A stretch of DNA of 64,000 nucleotides from Mixta intestinalis (GCF_009914055.1 NZ_CP028271.1:1426001-1490000), one strand, 5' to 3'. Shown: positions 25,205-35,300, numbered from the stretch's first letter. Notes: a model not told the origin generated them from the letters alone. Made by a program: numbers and translations.

Positions 25205-26596
25205 TTGGACAAGAAATTAGGCCTTAGCGCGCTGACCGCGCTGGTACTCAGCTCAATGCTGGGCGCAGGGGTATTTAGCCTGCCGCAAAATATGGCGGCG
25301 GTCGCCAGTCCGGCGGCGCTGTTAATCGGTTGGGCCATCACCGGCGCGGGCATTCTTTTTCTTTCGCTGGCGATGCTGCTGCTGACGCGTCTGAAACCGG
25401 AACTGGATGGCGGCATCTTTACCTATGCCCGCGACGGCTTCGGCGAACTGGTCGGCTTCAGCTCCGCCTGGGGTTACTGGCTCTGCGCGGTGATCGCCAA
25501 CGTCTCCTATCTGGTCATTGTTTTTTCTGCGCTAAGTTTCTTTACCGATTCACCGGGGCATGTCGTTTTTGGCGACGGCAATACCTGGCAGGCGATGCTC
25601 GGTGCCTCACTGCTGCTGTGGCTGGTACACTGGCTGGTTCTGCGCGGCGTACAAACCGCCGCCAGCATCAACTTGCTCGCCACGCTCGGCAAGCTGGTGC
25701 CGCTTGGGCTGTTTGTCGTGCTGGCAATCTTTGCCTTTAATCTCGATCGCTTCCGCTTTGATTTCACCGGCGTCGAGCTGGGACAACCGGTCTGGAGCCA
25801 GGTGAAGCAGACGATGCTGATCACCCTGTGGGTATTTATCGGCGTTGAAGGCGCGGTAGTGGTTTCCGCCCGCGCGCGCAATAAGCGCGACGTCGGAAAA
25901 GCGACGCTGCTGGCGGTGCTGGCTGCGCTCTGCGTCTATCTGCTGGTAACCCTGCTGTCGCTGGGCATTGTGCCGCGCGCCGAGCTGGCGGAGATGCGCA
26001 ATCCGTCAATGGCGGGATTGATGACCCGCCTGATTGGTTCCTGGGGCAACGCCGTTATCGCACTGGGCCTGGTGGTTTCGGTATGCGGTGCCTACCTGAG
26101 CTGGACCATCATGGCGGCTGAAGTGCCGTTGATCGCAGCGCAGCAGGGCGCATTTCCACGCAGCCTGAGCAGGCAGAATCGCCATAACGCCCCGTCCGCC
26201 TCGCTGTGGCTGACTAACGGCAGCGTGCAGGTGTGCCTGATCCTGATCTGGTTGACCAATTCTGACTACAACACGCTGCTGACTATCGCCTCGGAAATGG
26301 TGCTGGTGCCCTATTTTCTGGTCGGTGCCTATTTGCTGAAGCTGGTATGGGGAAAAGGCCAGGCGCGCCTGACTTTTGTAGCGCTTGGTGCCTGTCTGTA
26401 CGGGCTGTGGCTGCTGTACGCTTCCGGCCCGCTGCACCTGCTGCTGTCGGTGATACTCTACGCGCCAGGCATGCTGCTGTTCCTGTTTGCCCGCCGCGGC
26501 GGCAGAGCGCGGCATGCGCTCAGTATTGCCGAGCGCAGCGCTATTACCCTACTGCTCGTGGGCGCGCTGCCAGCATCGTGGTTGCTAATGCGATAA
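25205..26596 (+). CDS. ydgI: Basic amino acid/polyamine antiporter (APC family) YdgI
   Basis: 463 residues, about 12 membrane helices. Highly similar in recall to E. coli YdgI (ArcD-like arginine:ornithine antiporter group): LGLSALTALVLSSMLGAGVFSLPQNMAAVA, in part, VVVSARARNKRDVGKATLLAVL, in part, CGAYLSWTIMAAEVP, LTIASEMVLVPYFLVGAYLLK, in part. It likely exchanges arginine and ornithine or a similar pair. The start is TTG (25205) after an AGGA site; no ATG is nearby and the family begins with (M)xKKLGLSALTALVL, so an unusual TTG start seems real. Downstream it abuts a small convergent gene. Confidence 0.9.
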   Translation: MDKKLGLSALTALVLSSMLGAGVFSLPQNMAAVASPAALLIGWAITGAGILFLSLAMLLLTRLKPELDGGIFTYARDGFGELVGFSSAWGYWLCAVIANVSYLVIVFSALSFFTDSPGHVVFGDGNTWQAMLGASLLLWLVHWLVLRGVQTAASINLLATLGKLVPLGLFVVLAIFAFNLDRFRFDFTGVELGQPVWSQVKQTMLITLWVFIGVEGAVVVSARARNKRDVGKATLLAVLAALCVYLLVTLLSLGIVPRAELAEMRNPSMAGLMTRLIGSWGNAVIALGLVVSVCGAYLSWTIMAAEVPLIAAQQGAFPRSLSRQNRHNAPSASLWLTNGSVQVCLILIWLTNSDYNTLLTIASEMVLVPYFLVGAYLLKLVWGKGQARLTFVALGACLYGLWLLYASGPLHLLLSVILYAPGMLLFLFARRGGRARHALSIAERSAITLLLVGALPASWLLMR

Positions 26597-27010
26597 TCAG
26601 TGCGGGGCGGCTGGGAACTGAATGGTCAGCCGCTCTTCATGCTGCGAAAGCGACAGCGGCTTACGATATTCGCGATGAATCGCGTCAAGCTGCTCGCTGG
26701 AAAGCGGGTACGGCAGCAGAATATCAAACTGGGCGATGTGCTGTTGTTCAGCCAGCGTAATCAGGCGCGCAATGTTAATTTCATCGCTGACCTGGGTTGA
26801 AATGATTTGTAGCGCTAATTCTTTTAGCCGTTCGGAAGGCGGCCGCTGCGAATCCGCCGGACTGCGCGTTACCATGCCGAAGATCGGCATGACGCCATAA
26901 ATGGCATCGACGAAGCTCCAGCGTTTTTTGCAGGATGCAGCAAGAAAATCGGTATAATTGAAGCAGATGCGATCTTTCAGGTCCGCCGACGCCAGCTGTT
27001 TATCTGACAC
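26597..27010 (-). CDS. Hypothetical protein, unknown family
   Basis: 137 residues from a GTG at 27010, chosen because a perfect AGGAGG lies 9 nt upstream; an in-frame GTG at 27016 is only 3 nt from it. I do not recognise the family. There is no signal peptide or membrane segment. The protein has an N-terminal Cys pair region (DRICFNYTDFLAASCKKRW), an acidic amphipathic middle and a C-terminus rich in Glu/Gln. Strong ribosome site, normal base composition and a stop directly abutting ydgI support a real gene. It occupies the place where E. coli has folM and ydgC, and it is divergent from rstA. Confidence 0.65.
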   Translation of the reverse strand: MSDKQLASADLKDRICFNYTDFLAASCKKRWSFVDAIYGVMPIFGMVTRSPADSQRPPSERLKELALQIISTQVSDEINIARLITLAEQQHIAQFDILLPYPLSSEQLDAIHREYRKPLSLSQHEERLTIQFPAAPH

Positions 27011-27190
27011 CCTCACTCTCCTCCTGGCCAGAAAAAAAGGGTTACAACCTGCGTTAACAACCCTTCAGATATAATGGCATAGTTTCTCTTACTTGTACTA
27101 TACCTCTTACGTTATTTAATGGGCGTTGATGGTTGTTATTCTCAGAAAAGGCTATGCTGCCTGAAGTTGCAGCCTGATTATCCATACATC

Positions 27191-27916
27191 ATGAATAAAA
27201 TTGTTTTTGTTGAAGACGATCCTGACGTGGGCGAACTGATTGCCGCCTGGCTCAGCCGTCACGGACTGGATGTGATCGTGGAAAGTCGCGGCGACCGTGC
27301 GGAAGCGGTGATTGCCCGTGAGCACCCCGATTTGGTGATGCTGGATATTATGCTGCCCGGCAAAGATGGCATGACGCTCTGCCGCGATCTGCGCGCCGTC
27401 TGGCCCGGCCCGATTGTGCTGCTCACCTCGCTGGACAGCGATATGAATCATATTCTGTCGCTGGAGATGGGCGCTAACGACTATATTCTGAAAACCACGC
27501 CGCCTGCGGTACTGCTGGCGCGTCTGCGTCTGCATTTACGTCAGGCAAGCGCGACACAGCATGATGAAATCGCCCCGGTGATTAACAGCCAGAAGGCGCT
27601 GCGTTTCGGTTCGCTGACGATCGATCCGCTTAATCGCCAGGTCACGTTGGGCAGTGAGATTATCGCCCTCTCCACCGCCGATTATGATTTGCTGTGGGAG
27701 CTGGCGATTCACGCCGGACAGATCCTCAACCGCGATGCGTTGCTGAAAACGCTGCGCGGCGTCAGCTATGACGGTATGGATCGCAGCATCGACGTAGCCA
27801 TTTCACGCCTGCGTAAAAAACTGCATGACAGCGCTACCGAGCCCTACCGCATTAAAACCATTCGCAACAAAGGCTATCTGTTTGCGCCGCACGCCTGGGA
27901 AGCGCACGCAGAATGA
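27191..27916 (+). CDS. rstA: Response regulator RstA
   Basis: OmpR/PhoB-family regulator of 241 residues. The receiver domain (1-120) shows the acidic pair Glu8/Asp9/Asp10 in FVEDDPD, phospho-acceptor Asp52 in VMLDIMLPGKDG, and Lys in the usual place (YILKTTPP). The C-terminal winged helix spans about 140-235. The ATG at 27191 follows the family start; upstream reading to 27119 is an extension. It is coupled to rstB by an ATGA overlap. In E. coli it binds TACATnTnGTTACA sites, one of which lies before asr in this window. Confidence 0.96.
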   Translation: MNKIVFVEDDPDVGELIAAWLSRHGLDVIVESRGDRAEAVIAREHPDLVMLDIMLPGKDGMTLCRDLRAVWPGPIVLLTSLDSDMNHILSLEMGANDYILKTTPPAVLLARLRLHLRQASATQHDEIAPVINSQKALRFGSLTIDPLNRQVTLGSEIIALSTADYDLLWELAIHAGQILNRDALLKTLRGVSYDGMDRSIDVAISRLRKKLHDSATEPYRIKTIRNKGYLFAPHAWEAHAE

Positions 27917-29220
27917 GAAAACTTTTTATCCAGTTTTACCTGCTGCTGTTTGTCTGCTTTCTGGTCATGACCATGCTGGTCGGCCTGGTCTACAAGTTCA
28001 CCGCCGAGCGTGCCGGGCGTCAGTCGATGGACGATCTAATGAAAAGCTCGCTCTATCTGATGCGCAGCGAGCTGCGCGAGATCCCACCGCGCGACTGGAA
28101 CAAGACCATCAATAATCTCGACCTTAATCTCTCCTTTAAGCTGCATATCGAGCCGATGAGTAAATACCACCTCGATCCCGGCAGCATGCGCCGCCTGCGC
28201 GCCGGGGAAATTGTCGCGCTGGATGATGAATACACCTTCCTGCAACATATTCCCCGCAGCCACTATGTTCTGGCGGTGGGGCCGATTCCCTACCTTTTCT
28301 ATCTGCATGAGATGCGGCTGCTGGATATCGCGCTGCTGGCCTTTATCGGCATGTCGCTGGCGCTGCCGGTGTTTATCTGGATGCGTCCCTACTGGAAAGA
28401 TATGCTCAAGCTGGAATCGGCGGCCCAGCGCTTCGGTCAGGGGCATCTTGATGAACGCATTCATTTTGATAACGCCTCCAGCCTGCTGCGTCTCGGCGTC
28501 GCCTTTAATCAGATGGCGGATAACGTCAATACGCTGGTCACCAGTAAAAAACAGCTGATTGATAATATCGCGCACGAGCTGCGTACGCCGCTGGTGCGCC
28601 TGCGCTACCGGCTGGAGATGAGCGACAATCTCAGCGCACCGGAATCCGCCGCGCTTAATCGCGATATTGGTCAGCTGGAGTCGCTGATTGAGGAGCTGTT
28701 AACCTACGCCCGCCTCGATCGACCTCAGGTGGAGCTGTTCTTGCAGCCGGTCGATCTTGCCGGCTGGCTCAGCGAGCGCATCGCTGATATTCGTTCGGTG
28801 CATCCCCACTACGATATCGCGCTCGATCTGCCGCAGCGCGAAAATTTTGGCGTATCGGATACGCGGCTGATGGAGCGGGTGCTGGATAACCTGGTCAATA
28901 ACGCCCTGCGCTACGCGCAGCAGCGGCTGCGGGTGGGCCTGTGGTTTGACGGTAATCTGGCCTGCCTGCAGGTGGAAGATGATGGCCCCGGTATTCCTGC
29001 CGAAGAGCGCCAACGGGTGCTGGAACCCTTTGTCCGGCTCGATCCCAGCCGCGATCGCGCTACCGGCGGCTGCGGCCTGGGTCTGGCGATCGTGCAATCG
29101 GTAGCGCAGGCGCTGAGCGGCTTTGTTGCCATCGACAGCAGCCCGCTGGGCGGTGCCAGCGTTCGCTTTTGCTGGCCGGTTGATTTACCTTTGCGGGGCA
29201 CGACGGCGCCCCGTCCCTAA
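27913..29220 (+). CDS. rstB: Sensor histidine kinase RstB
   Basis: 435 residues. TM1 is at about 5-27, a periplasmic sensor at about 28-135, TM2 at about 136-156, and HAMP at 157-210. HisKA carries the phospho-acceptor His in DNIAHELRTPLVRLRYRLE (in part). The ATP domain has the N-box NLVNNALRYA, DDGPGIP and GCGLGLAIV. It phosphorylates RstA in response to PhoPQ-linked, acid-related signals in E. coli. Overlaps rstA by 4 nt. Confidence 0.96.
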   Translation: MRKLFIQFYLLLFVCFLVMTMLVGLVYKFTAERAGRQSMDDLMKSSLYLMRSELREIPPRDWNKTINNLDLNLSFKLHIEPMSKYHLDPGSMRRLRAGEIVALDDEYTFLQHIPRSHYVLAVGPIPYLFYLHEMRLLDIALLAFIGMSLALPVFIWMRPYWKDMLKLESAAQRFGQGHLDERIHFDNASSLLRLGVAFNQMADNVNTLVTSKKQLIDNIAHELRTPLVRLRYRLEMSDNLSAPESAALNRDIGQLESLIEELLTYARLDRPQVELFLQPVDLAGWLSERIADIRSVHPHYDIALDLPQRENFGVSDTRLMERVLDNLVNNALRYAQQRLRVGLWFDGNLACLQVEDDGPGIPAEERQRVLEPFVRLDPSRDRATGGCGLGLAIVQSVAQALSGFVAIDSSPLGGASVRFCWPVDLPLRGTTAPRP

Positions 29221-29238
29221 TCTATCAAGGAGATATGC

Positions 29239-30720
29239 GTGACATCAGCTTATCAACATCTGACCCGGACTTTTCAGCGCCTGGCGCGCTTCGGTCATCT
29301 TTCCGCCATCGCGGGCTGGGATATGCAAACCATGATGCCGCCAGCCGGTAGCCAGGCACGCGGCGAAGCGCTGGCGGAGCTGAGCGTGTTGCAGCATCAG
29401 ATCCTGACCGACAGCCGCATGGAAGCCTGGTTGGATGCAGCGCAGCAGGAAACGCTGAACGATGTGGAACAGGCCAATCTGCTGGAGATGCGTCGCGCCT
29501 GGCAACAGGCGGCATTGCTGCCCGCCGCGCTGGTGGAAGCCAAATCGATTGCCGGTTCACGCTGCGAACACGCCTGGCGCCAGCAGCGTCCGGCTAATGA
29601 CTGGCAGGGCTTTGCCGCCAATCTGCAAGAAGTGGTGCGCCTCAGCCGGGAAGAGGCGGAAATTCGGGCGCAGGCCGCAGGCTGCTCACGCTATGACGCC
29701 CTGCTCGATCTCTACGAACCGGGCATGACCAGCGCGCAGCTGGATGCCACCTTTGGCGATCTGATTCAGTGGCTGCCCGATCTGTTAGAACGCGTTGTGG
29801 CGAAACAGTCGGCGGAGCCGGTCGATATACCGTTGGGCCCATTTCCCGTTGAAGCACAACGTCAGCTTGGCCTGCAGCTGATGAAGCTGCTCGGCTTTGA
29901 TTTCAACGCCGGACGGCTTGACGTCAGCGCCCATCCTTTCTGTGGCGGCGTACCGGAAGATGTGCGCATCACCACGCGCTATAACGAAAATGAGTTCGTC
30001 AGCGCCATGATGGGCGTGATTCACGAAACCGGGCATGCCCGTTACGAGCAAAACCTGCCGAAAACCTGGCGTGGACAGCCGGTGGCGCTGGCCCGCTCTA
30101 CCGCCATTCATGAATCGCAAAGCCTGTTTTTTGAGATGCAGCTGGCGCGCAGCGCGCCGTTCCTGCAACATATTCTGCCGCTGGTCAGCGCGCAGATGGG
30201 GGAACAGCCAGCGTTAACGCCCGGTAATTTTGTACGCCTGAATCAGCGGGTAAAACGTGGCTTTATTCGCGTCGATGCCGATGAAGTCAGCTATCCACTG
30301 CATATTATTCTGCGTTATGAAATTGAACGGGCGCTGATCGGCGGCGATATTGAAGTGGAAGATATTCCGGCGCTATGGGATGAAAAAATGCAGCGCTATC
30401 TGGGGCTGGATACCCAGGGCAACTACCGCGACGGCTGTATGCAGGATATTCACTGGACCGACGGTGCCTTCGGCTATTTCCCTACCTATACGCTGGGCGC
30501 GATGTATGCAGCACAGCTGTTCCAGGCAGTCAGGCGCGCCCTGCCGCAGCTGGATACGCAGATTGCCGCTGGCGAATTACAACCGATCTTCGACTGGCTG
30601 TCACAGAATATCTGGCGTCACGGCAGCCGCTTCCCCACGGCGCAGCTGATCGCGCAGGCAAGCGGTGAAGATCTGAATCCGCAGCATTTCCGTCGCCATC
30701 TGGAGCAGCGCTACCTGTAA
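29239..30720 (+). CDS. M32-family carboxypeptidase (Taq type)
   Basis: Zinc (or cobalt) metallocarboxypeptidase of 493 residues, cytoplasmic. The active-site HExxH is HETGH (residues about 263-267), followed by HESQSLFFE (third metal ligand region), RVDADEVSYPLHIILRYEIE (in part) and WTDGAFGYFPTYTLGAMYAAQ (in part), all typical of carboxypeptidase Taq. The start is GTG at 29239, positioned by a strong AAGGAGAT site; an ATG 4 nt upstream is out of frame. It trails rstB by 18 nt and may be co-transcribed. Substrates are unknown beyond the family's C-terminal trimming. Confidence 0.92.
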   Translation: MTSAYQHLTRTFQRLARFGHLSAIAGWDMQTMMPPAGSQARGEALAELSVLQHQILTDSRMEAWLDAAQQETLNDVEQANLLEMRRAWQQAALLPAALVEAKSIAGSRCEHAWRQQRPANDWQGFAANLQEVVRLSREEAEIRAQAAGCSRYDALLDLYEPGMTSAQLDATFGDLIQWLPDLLERVVAKQSAEPVDIPLGPFPVEAQRQLGLQLMKLLGFDFNAGRLDVSAHPFCGGVPEDVRITTRYNENEFVSAMMGVIHETGHARYEQNLPKTWRGQPVALARSTAIHESQSLFFEMQLARSAPFLQHILPLVSAQMGEQPALTPGNFVRLNQRVKRGFIRVDADEVSYPLHIILRYEIERALIGGDIEVEDIPALWDEKMQRYLGLDTQGNYRDGCMQDIHWTDGAFGYFPTYTLGAMYAAQLFQAVRRALPQLDTQIAAGELQPIFDWLSQNIWRHGSRFPTAQLIAQASGEDLNPQHFRRHLEQRYL

Positions 30721-30729
30721 CCCTGCTTT

Positions 30730-30757
30730 ACCGGCCTGATATTTGCCGCAGGCCGGT
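30730..30757 (+). terminator. Terminator hairpin after the M32 carboxypeptidase gene
   Basis: ACCGGCCTG and CAGGCCGGT form a perfect 9-bp stem with a 10-nt loop followed by TTTCC. It separates the rstAB-side transcript from asr. Confidence 0.75.
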
Positions 30758-30769
30758 TTCCCCGCCTTG

Positions 30770-30783
30770 TACATTCGGTTACA
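30770..30783 (+). promoter_or_regulatory. RstA box of asr
   Basis: TACATTCGGTTACA differs at one position from the RstA consensus TACATnTnGTTACA. It lies 43 bp before a TATAGT -10-like box (30826-30831) and about 105 bp before the asr ATG. RstA is the known acid-dependent activator of asr. Confidence 0.8.
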
Positions 30784-30825
30784 CGCCGATACCAATCACT
30801 CACGGAAAGCCCCGCAGCCTTTCTT

Positions 30826-30831
30826 TATAGT
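30826..30831 (+). promoter_or_regulatory. asr promoter -10 box
   Basis: TATAGT lies 56 bp before the asr ATG and is the best -10 candidate in the gap. The predicted transcript starts near 30838. Confidence 0.5.
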
Positions 30832-30887
30832 CTCTTCACCGGCCCCGCAGTGGGCTAATACATGAAGAAACATTCGAGGGTTTTGCA

Positions 30888-31289
30888 ATGAAAAAATTAT
30901 TCGCTCTGGTTGTAGCCGCTGCTATGGGTATCTCTTCCGTTGCCTTTGCCGCTGAAACCACCGCTGCTCCAGCTACCGCGCCTGCCGCAACGGCAACCAC
31001 CACAACCGCTGCGCCAGCAAAAGCTCAGCATAAAGTGATGCATCATAAACACAAGAAAGCGGCCGCTCAGAAAGCGCAGGCAGCGAAAAAGCATCACAAA
31101 AAAGCGGCTGAACCGGCGGAGCAGAAAGCCCAGGCTGCGAAAAAACATCATAAAGCAGCCGCCAAACCGGCAGAGCAGAAAGCTCAGGCCGCTAAAAAAC
31201 ATCACAAAGCAGCGGCAAAACCAGTAGCACAGAAAGCTCAGGCGGCTAAAAAGCACCACAAAAAAGCCGTTAAAGCTACCGCAAAATAA
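30888..31289 (+). CDS. asr: Acid shock protein Asr
   Basis: 133-residue periplasmic precursor, strongly induced by acid in E. coli. The signal peptide MKKLFALVVAAAMGISSVAFA is followed by an Ala/Thr/Pro segment. Four or more repeats built on AQKAQAAKKHHKKAA (31060-31280) come next and end in Lys/Ala. The mature protein is extremely basic and His-rich, fitting a proton-buffering or envelope-protecting role. RstA box and promoter upstream, terminator and ydgU downstream. Confidence 0.96.
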   Translation: MKKLFALVVAAAMGISSVAFAAETTAAPATAPAATATTTTAAPAKAQHKVMHHKHKKAAAQKAQAAKKHHKKAAEPAEQKAQAAKKHHKAAAKPAEQKAQAAKKHHKAAAKPVAQKAQAAKKHHKKAVKATAK

Positions 31290-31324
31290 TCACAGGGGTA
31301 CGCTCCTGAATAACAGCCTGTGAG

Positions 31325-31348
31325 CGCCCGGATTTCCGGGCGTTTTTT
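31325..31348 (+). terminator. Terminator/attenuator between asr and ydgU
   Basis: CGCCCGG-ATTT-CCGGGCG followed by six T's, ending 15 bp before the ydgU ATG. No separate promoter is evident for ydgU, so it is probably expressed by readthrough from asr. Confidence 0.88.
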
Positions 31349-31363
31349 CCTGGAGTAGCGGAA

Positions 31364-31444
31364 ATGATACGTCGCTATCGTTTCGAGATAATTCTTGCCG
31401 TGATGATACTCTGTGGCGTTATTGCGGCCTGCTTCTATATTTGA
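31364..31444 (+). CDS. ydgU: Small membrane protein YdgU
   Basis: A 26-residue ORF translating to MIRRYRFEIILAVMILCG and VIAACFYI. It consists of a basic N-terminus and a single transmembrane helix. It is collinear with E. coli YdgU (27 residues, starting MRRYRFELIL as I recall), which is encoded directly downstream of asr and is acid-induced. A GGAG site lies 9 nt before the ATG. Too short for ordinary gene finders. Function unknown. Confidence 0.85.
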   Translation: MIRRYRFEIILAVMILCGVIAACFYI

Positions 31445-31559
31445 TGCTGTAGCGTACTGATATTCTGGATTAAACTCCCTTTTTTATTGCTCACCGACTA
31501 TAGTTAACGCCTGACGCGTGTTAACCCTTTATTCTTATTCTCCCCTTTTTGAGAGAGAT

Positions 31560-32378
31560 ATGCGCATAACGGCTGTGTTAATAGTGGGTTTACTCTGTTT
31601 TCCCTTTTTTACCCATGCGGATGATGGCGGCGATGATGACGGCCTCAGCCCGGAAGAACTCCAAACCCTGTTTTTTGGTCATGACGATCGTAAGCCGATC
31701 GATGCCGCTGACAGCATGCCCTGGGAAGCTATCGGCCAGCTGGAAACCGAAAGCGGCAACCTCTGTAGCGCTACGCTCATCTCCACTCATCTGGCGCTGA
31801 CCGCAGGCCATTGCCTGGTAACGCCGCCGGGCATTCTTGATAAACCGGTGGCACTACGCTTTATCGCCAGCGACAGCGGCTGGCGCTATGAAATTCATGA
31901 TATCCAGGCGCGGGTTAATCCCGGCCTGGGGAAAAAACTAAAGGCTGACGGCGATGGCTGGATTGTGCCGCCTTCGGCAGCGCCGCTGGATTACGGCCTG
32001 ATTGTGTTGCGCAATCCGCCTTCCGGCATCACGCCGGTGCCGCTGTTTGCCGGTTCACGCAGCGATCTTACCGCCGCGCTGAAAAGCAGCGGGCGTAAGG
32101 TTACCCAGGCTGGCTATCCGGAAGATCATCTGGATGCGCTCTGGTCACACAGCGGCTGCCTGATTACCGGCTGGGCGCAGCGTTCAGTGCTGTCGCACCA
32201 GTGCGATACCCTGCCTGGCGACAGCGGCTCGCCGCTGCTGCTGCAAACTGACGAGGGCTGGCGGTTGATTGCGGTACAAAGTTCGGCCCCGGCAGCGGTG
32301 GATCGCTGGCGCGCCGATAACCGCGCCATTGCCGTGACCGCGTTTCGCGATGATTTAGAGGCGCTGGCCGCAGAGTAA
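31560..32378 (+). CDS. ydgD: Periplasmic trypsin-like serine protease YdgD
   Basis: 272 residues. The signal peptide is MRITAVLIVGLLCFPFFTHA. The chymotrypsin-fold catalytic triad is visible: His in TAGHC, Asp in PLDYGLIVL, Ser in GDSGSPLLL. Cys pairs (CSATLISTHLALTAGHC, CLITGWAQ...CDTLPGDSG) suggest disulfides, consistent with the periplasm. The ATG at 31560 follows GAGAGAG; a reading from 31518 adds residues before the signal peptide. Neighbour of asr-ydgU, as in E. coli. Substrate unknown. Confidence 0.92.
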   Translation: MRITAVLIVGLLCFPFFTHADDGGDDDGLSPEELQTLFFGHDDRKPIDAADSMPWEAIGQLETESGNLCSATLISTHLALTAGHCLVTPPGILDKPVALRFIASDSGWRYEIHDIQARVNPGLGKKLKADGDGWIVPPSAAPLDYGLIVLRNPPSGITPVPLFAGSRSDLTAALKSSGRKVTQAGYPEDHLDALWSHSGCLITGWAQRSVLSHQCDTLPGDSGSPLLLQTDEGWRLIAVQSSAPAAVDRWRADNRAIAVTAFRDDLEALAAE

Positions 32379-32396
32379 CGCTGCGGCCAGCGGGCA

Positions 32397-35300
32397 TCAG
32401 GCGGCGATCTGCTCCATTGCCTGTAGAATGCGCTTATCGGAGATAGGATAAGGCGTGCCGAGCTGCTGGGCAAAATAGCTGACGCGCAGCTCTTCAATCA
32501 TCCAGCGGATCTCCTGCACATCTTCATCATCGCGCCGCGTGGGCGGCAGCTTGTTCAGCCAGCTCTGCCACGCCTGCTGCACCTGCTCCACCTTTAACAT
32601 CCGCGCGCGATCGCTGTGCGGATCGACCGGCAGTTTTTCCAGCCGTCGCTCAATCGCCTGTAAATAACGCAGCGTATCGGGCAGCCGCTTCCAGCCGTTT
32701 TGCGTCACAAAGCCGCGATACACCAGGCCACTCATTTGCGCCTTCACATCGGACAGTCCCAGCGCCATCGTCATATCCACGCGCCCTTTCAGCCGCTTGT
32801 TGATATTGAACACCGCCGTCAGGATCTGTTCCACCAGCTTAGCGATGTCCACCACGGTATCGTTCAGCCCGGCGCGCACCTTATCATGCAGCTGCTGGAA
32901 ATCCGCTTCCTTCCAGGCCGGGCCACCGTTTTCTGCCATCAGCTTATCGATACCGCAGCTGATACAGTCATCAATCAGCTCCAGTACCTTACCGTAGGGG
33001 TTAAAATAAAGCCCCAGCTTGGCCTTGTTCGGCAATTTTTCATGCAGATACTTAATCGGCGACGGAATATTCAGCAACAGCAAACGCCGCTGACCGCGCC
33101 ACATCATCTTCTGCTGCTCGTGCTGGCTGTCAAACAGCCGGATCGCTACGCTATCTTTCTCATCCACCAGCGCCGGCCAGGCCTTGACGCTGTAGTTGCC
33201 GCGTTTCTGCTCAAACTGCGTGGGCAGATCGCCAAAGCTCCAGATATGCAGGCCGCTCTGCTCCAGCCCGTCATCGGCAACTTTCGACAGCGTTTCCTGC
33301 ACTTTATCTTTCAGCGACGCCTTCAGCGCGGCGAGATCCTTGCCCTCTTTCAGCTTGCGGTTGTGTTCATCCAGCACGCGGAACGACATTTTCAGGTGAT
33401 CGGGCACCTGATCCCACTGCCAGGCCTCGCGGTCAATCGTCACGCCGGTCATACGACGAAACTCACGTTCCAGTGCATCCAGCAGCGGCGTTTCACTATC
33501 GGTGACGCGCCCTAAAAACGCCTCGGCGTAGTTAGGCGCAGGGACAAAATTACGCCGTACCGGTTTCGGCAGCGACTTAATCAGCGCCACCACCAGCTCG
33601 CGGCGCAATCCGGGAATTTGCCATTCAAAGCCGCGCTCCTCAACCTGATTCAGCAGCGGCAGTGGAATATGTACGGTAACGCCATCCGCATCTGCGCCCG
33701 GCTCAAACTGATAGCTGAGGCGCAGCTTAAGGTTGCCCTGATGCCAGAAGTTGGGGTAGTCCAGCTTGCTGACGCTGTCGGCTCCCTGCTTAATCAGCAT
33801 CTCTTTATCGAAATTAAGCAGATCGGGCGTCTGCTGGCTGGCCTTTTTCCACCAGCTGTCGAAGTGGCGAGCGGAAACCACATCGTGCCCTACGCGGCTG
33901 TCGTAAAAGGCAAACAGCGTTTCGTCATCCACCAGAATATCGCGGCGGCGCGTTTTATGTTCCAGATCCTCCACTTCGCTGCGCAGCTTCTGGTTGGCCT
34001 TAAAGAAGGCGTGCCGGGTTTGCCAGTCGCCCTCCACCAGCGCATGCCGGATAAACAGCTCGCGCGACAGCGCCGGATCGATTTTGCTGTAGTTAACCTT
34101 GCGTGCGCTGACGATCGGCAGGCCGTACAGCGTCACTTTCTCCATCGCCATCACCGCGCCTTGCGCTTTCTCCCAGTGCGGCTCGCTGTAGCTGCGCTTC
34201 AGCAGATGCTGGGCAATCGGCTCAATCCATTCCGGGTCGAGGCGCGCAGCGATACGTCCCCACAGGCGGCTGGTTTCCACCAGCTCCGCCACCATGGTCC
34301 ACTTTGGCGGCTTTTTAAACAGCGCCGAACCAGGGAAGATAGAAAAACGGGCGTTGCGCGCGCCGCTGTACTCCTGCTTTTCGGCATCTTTCAGGCCGAT
34401 ATGGGAAAGCAGGCCGGTCAGCAGCGCGGTATGTATCTCCCGGTAAGGTGCCGGTTCGCTGTTAACCGGCATCCCCAGTTCACGGACCACCTGGCGCAGC
34501 TGGGTGTAGATATCCTGCCACTCACGCACGCGCAGATAGTTGAGATAATCGGTTTTGCACAGGCGGCGGAAGGCGTTGCCGGAGAGCGCCTTTTGCTGCT
34601 CCTGTAAATAGTTCCACAGGTTAACGAAGGCGATAAAGTCCGACTCTTTATCGGCGAAGCGACGATGTTTCTCATCTGCCGCCTGCTGCTTTTCTACCGG
34701 ACGTTCGCGCGGATCCTGAATCGACAGCGCCGCAACGATGATCATCACTTCACGCACGCAGCCATATTTTTGCGCTTCCAGCACCATACGCGCCAGTCGC
34801 GGATCGACCGGCAGCTGCGCCAGCTGGCGTCCCGCCGGCGTCAGGCGATAGCGCCCATGTTCCTCTTCACCGATTGCACCCAGCTCCTCCAGCAGCCGCA
34901 CGCCATCCTGAATGTTGCGCTTATCCGGCGCTTCGACAAAAGGAAAAGCGCTGATATCACCGAGGCCGAGCGCCGTCATCTGCAAGATAACCGAGGCCAG
35001 GTTGGTGCGCAGGATTTCCGGATCGGTAAATTCCGGGCGACTTAAGAAATCTTCCTCGGAATAGAGACGGATACAGATACCTTCGGAAACGCGCCCGCAG
35101 CGCCCTTTACGCTGGTTGGCCGAGGCCTGCGATATCGGCTCAATCGGCAAACGCTGTACCTTGGTGCGATAGCTGTAGCGGCTGATACGCGCAGTACCGG
35201 GATCGATAACATATTTGATACCGGGCACCGTCAGTGAGGTTTCCGCAACGTTGGTCGCCAGTACGATGCGCCGCCCGCTGTGCGACTGAAAGACGCGGTT

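Noticed and set aside
33618..34607. 329-codon ORF antisense to hrpA
   Set aside because: Shadow of a GC-rich gene: composition biased to Arg/His/Gln/Leu, no ribosome site, and hrpA is clearly intact.
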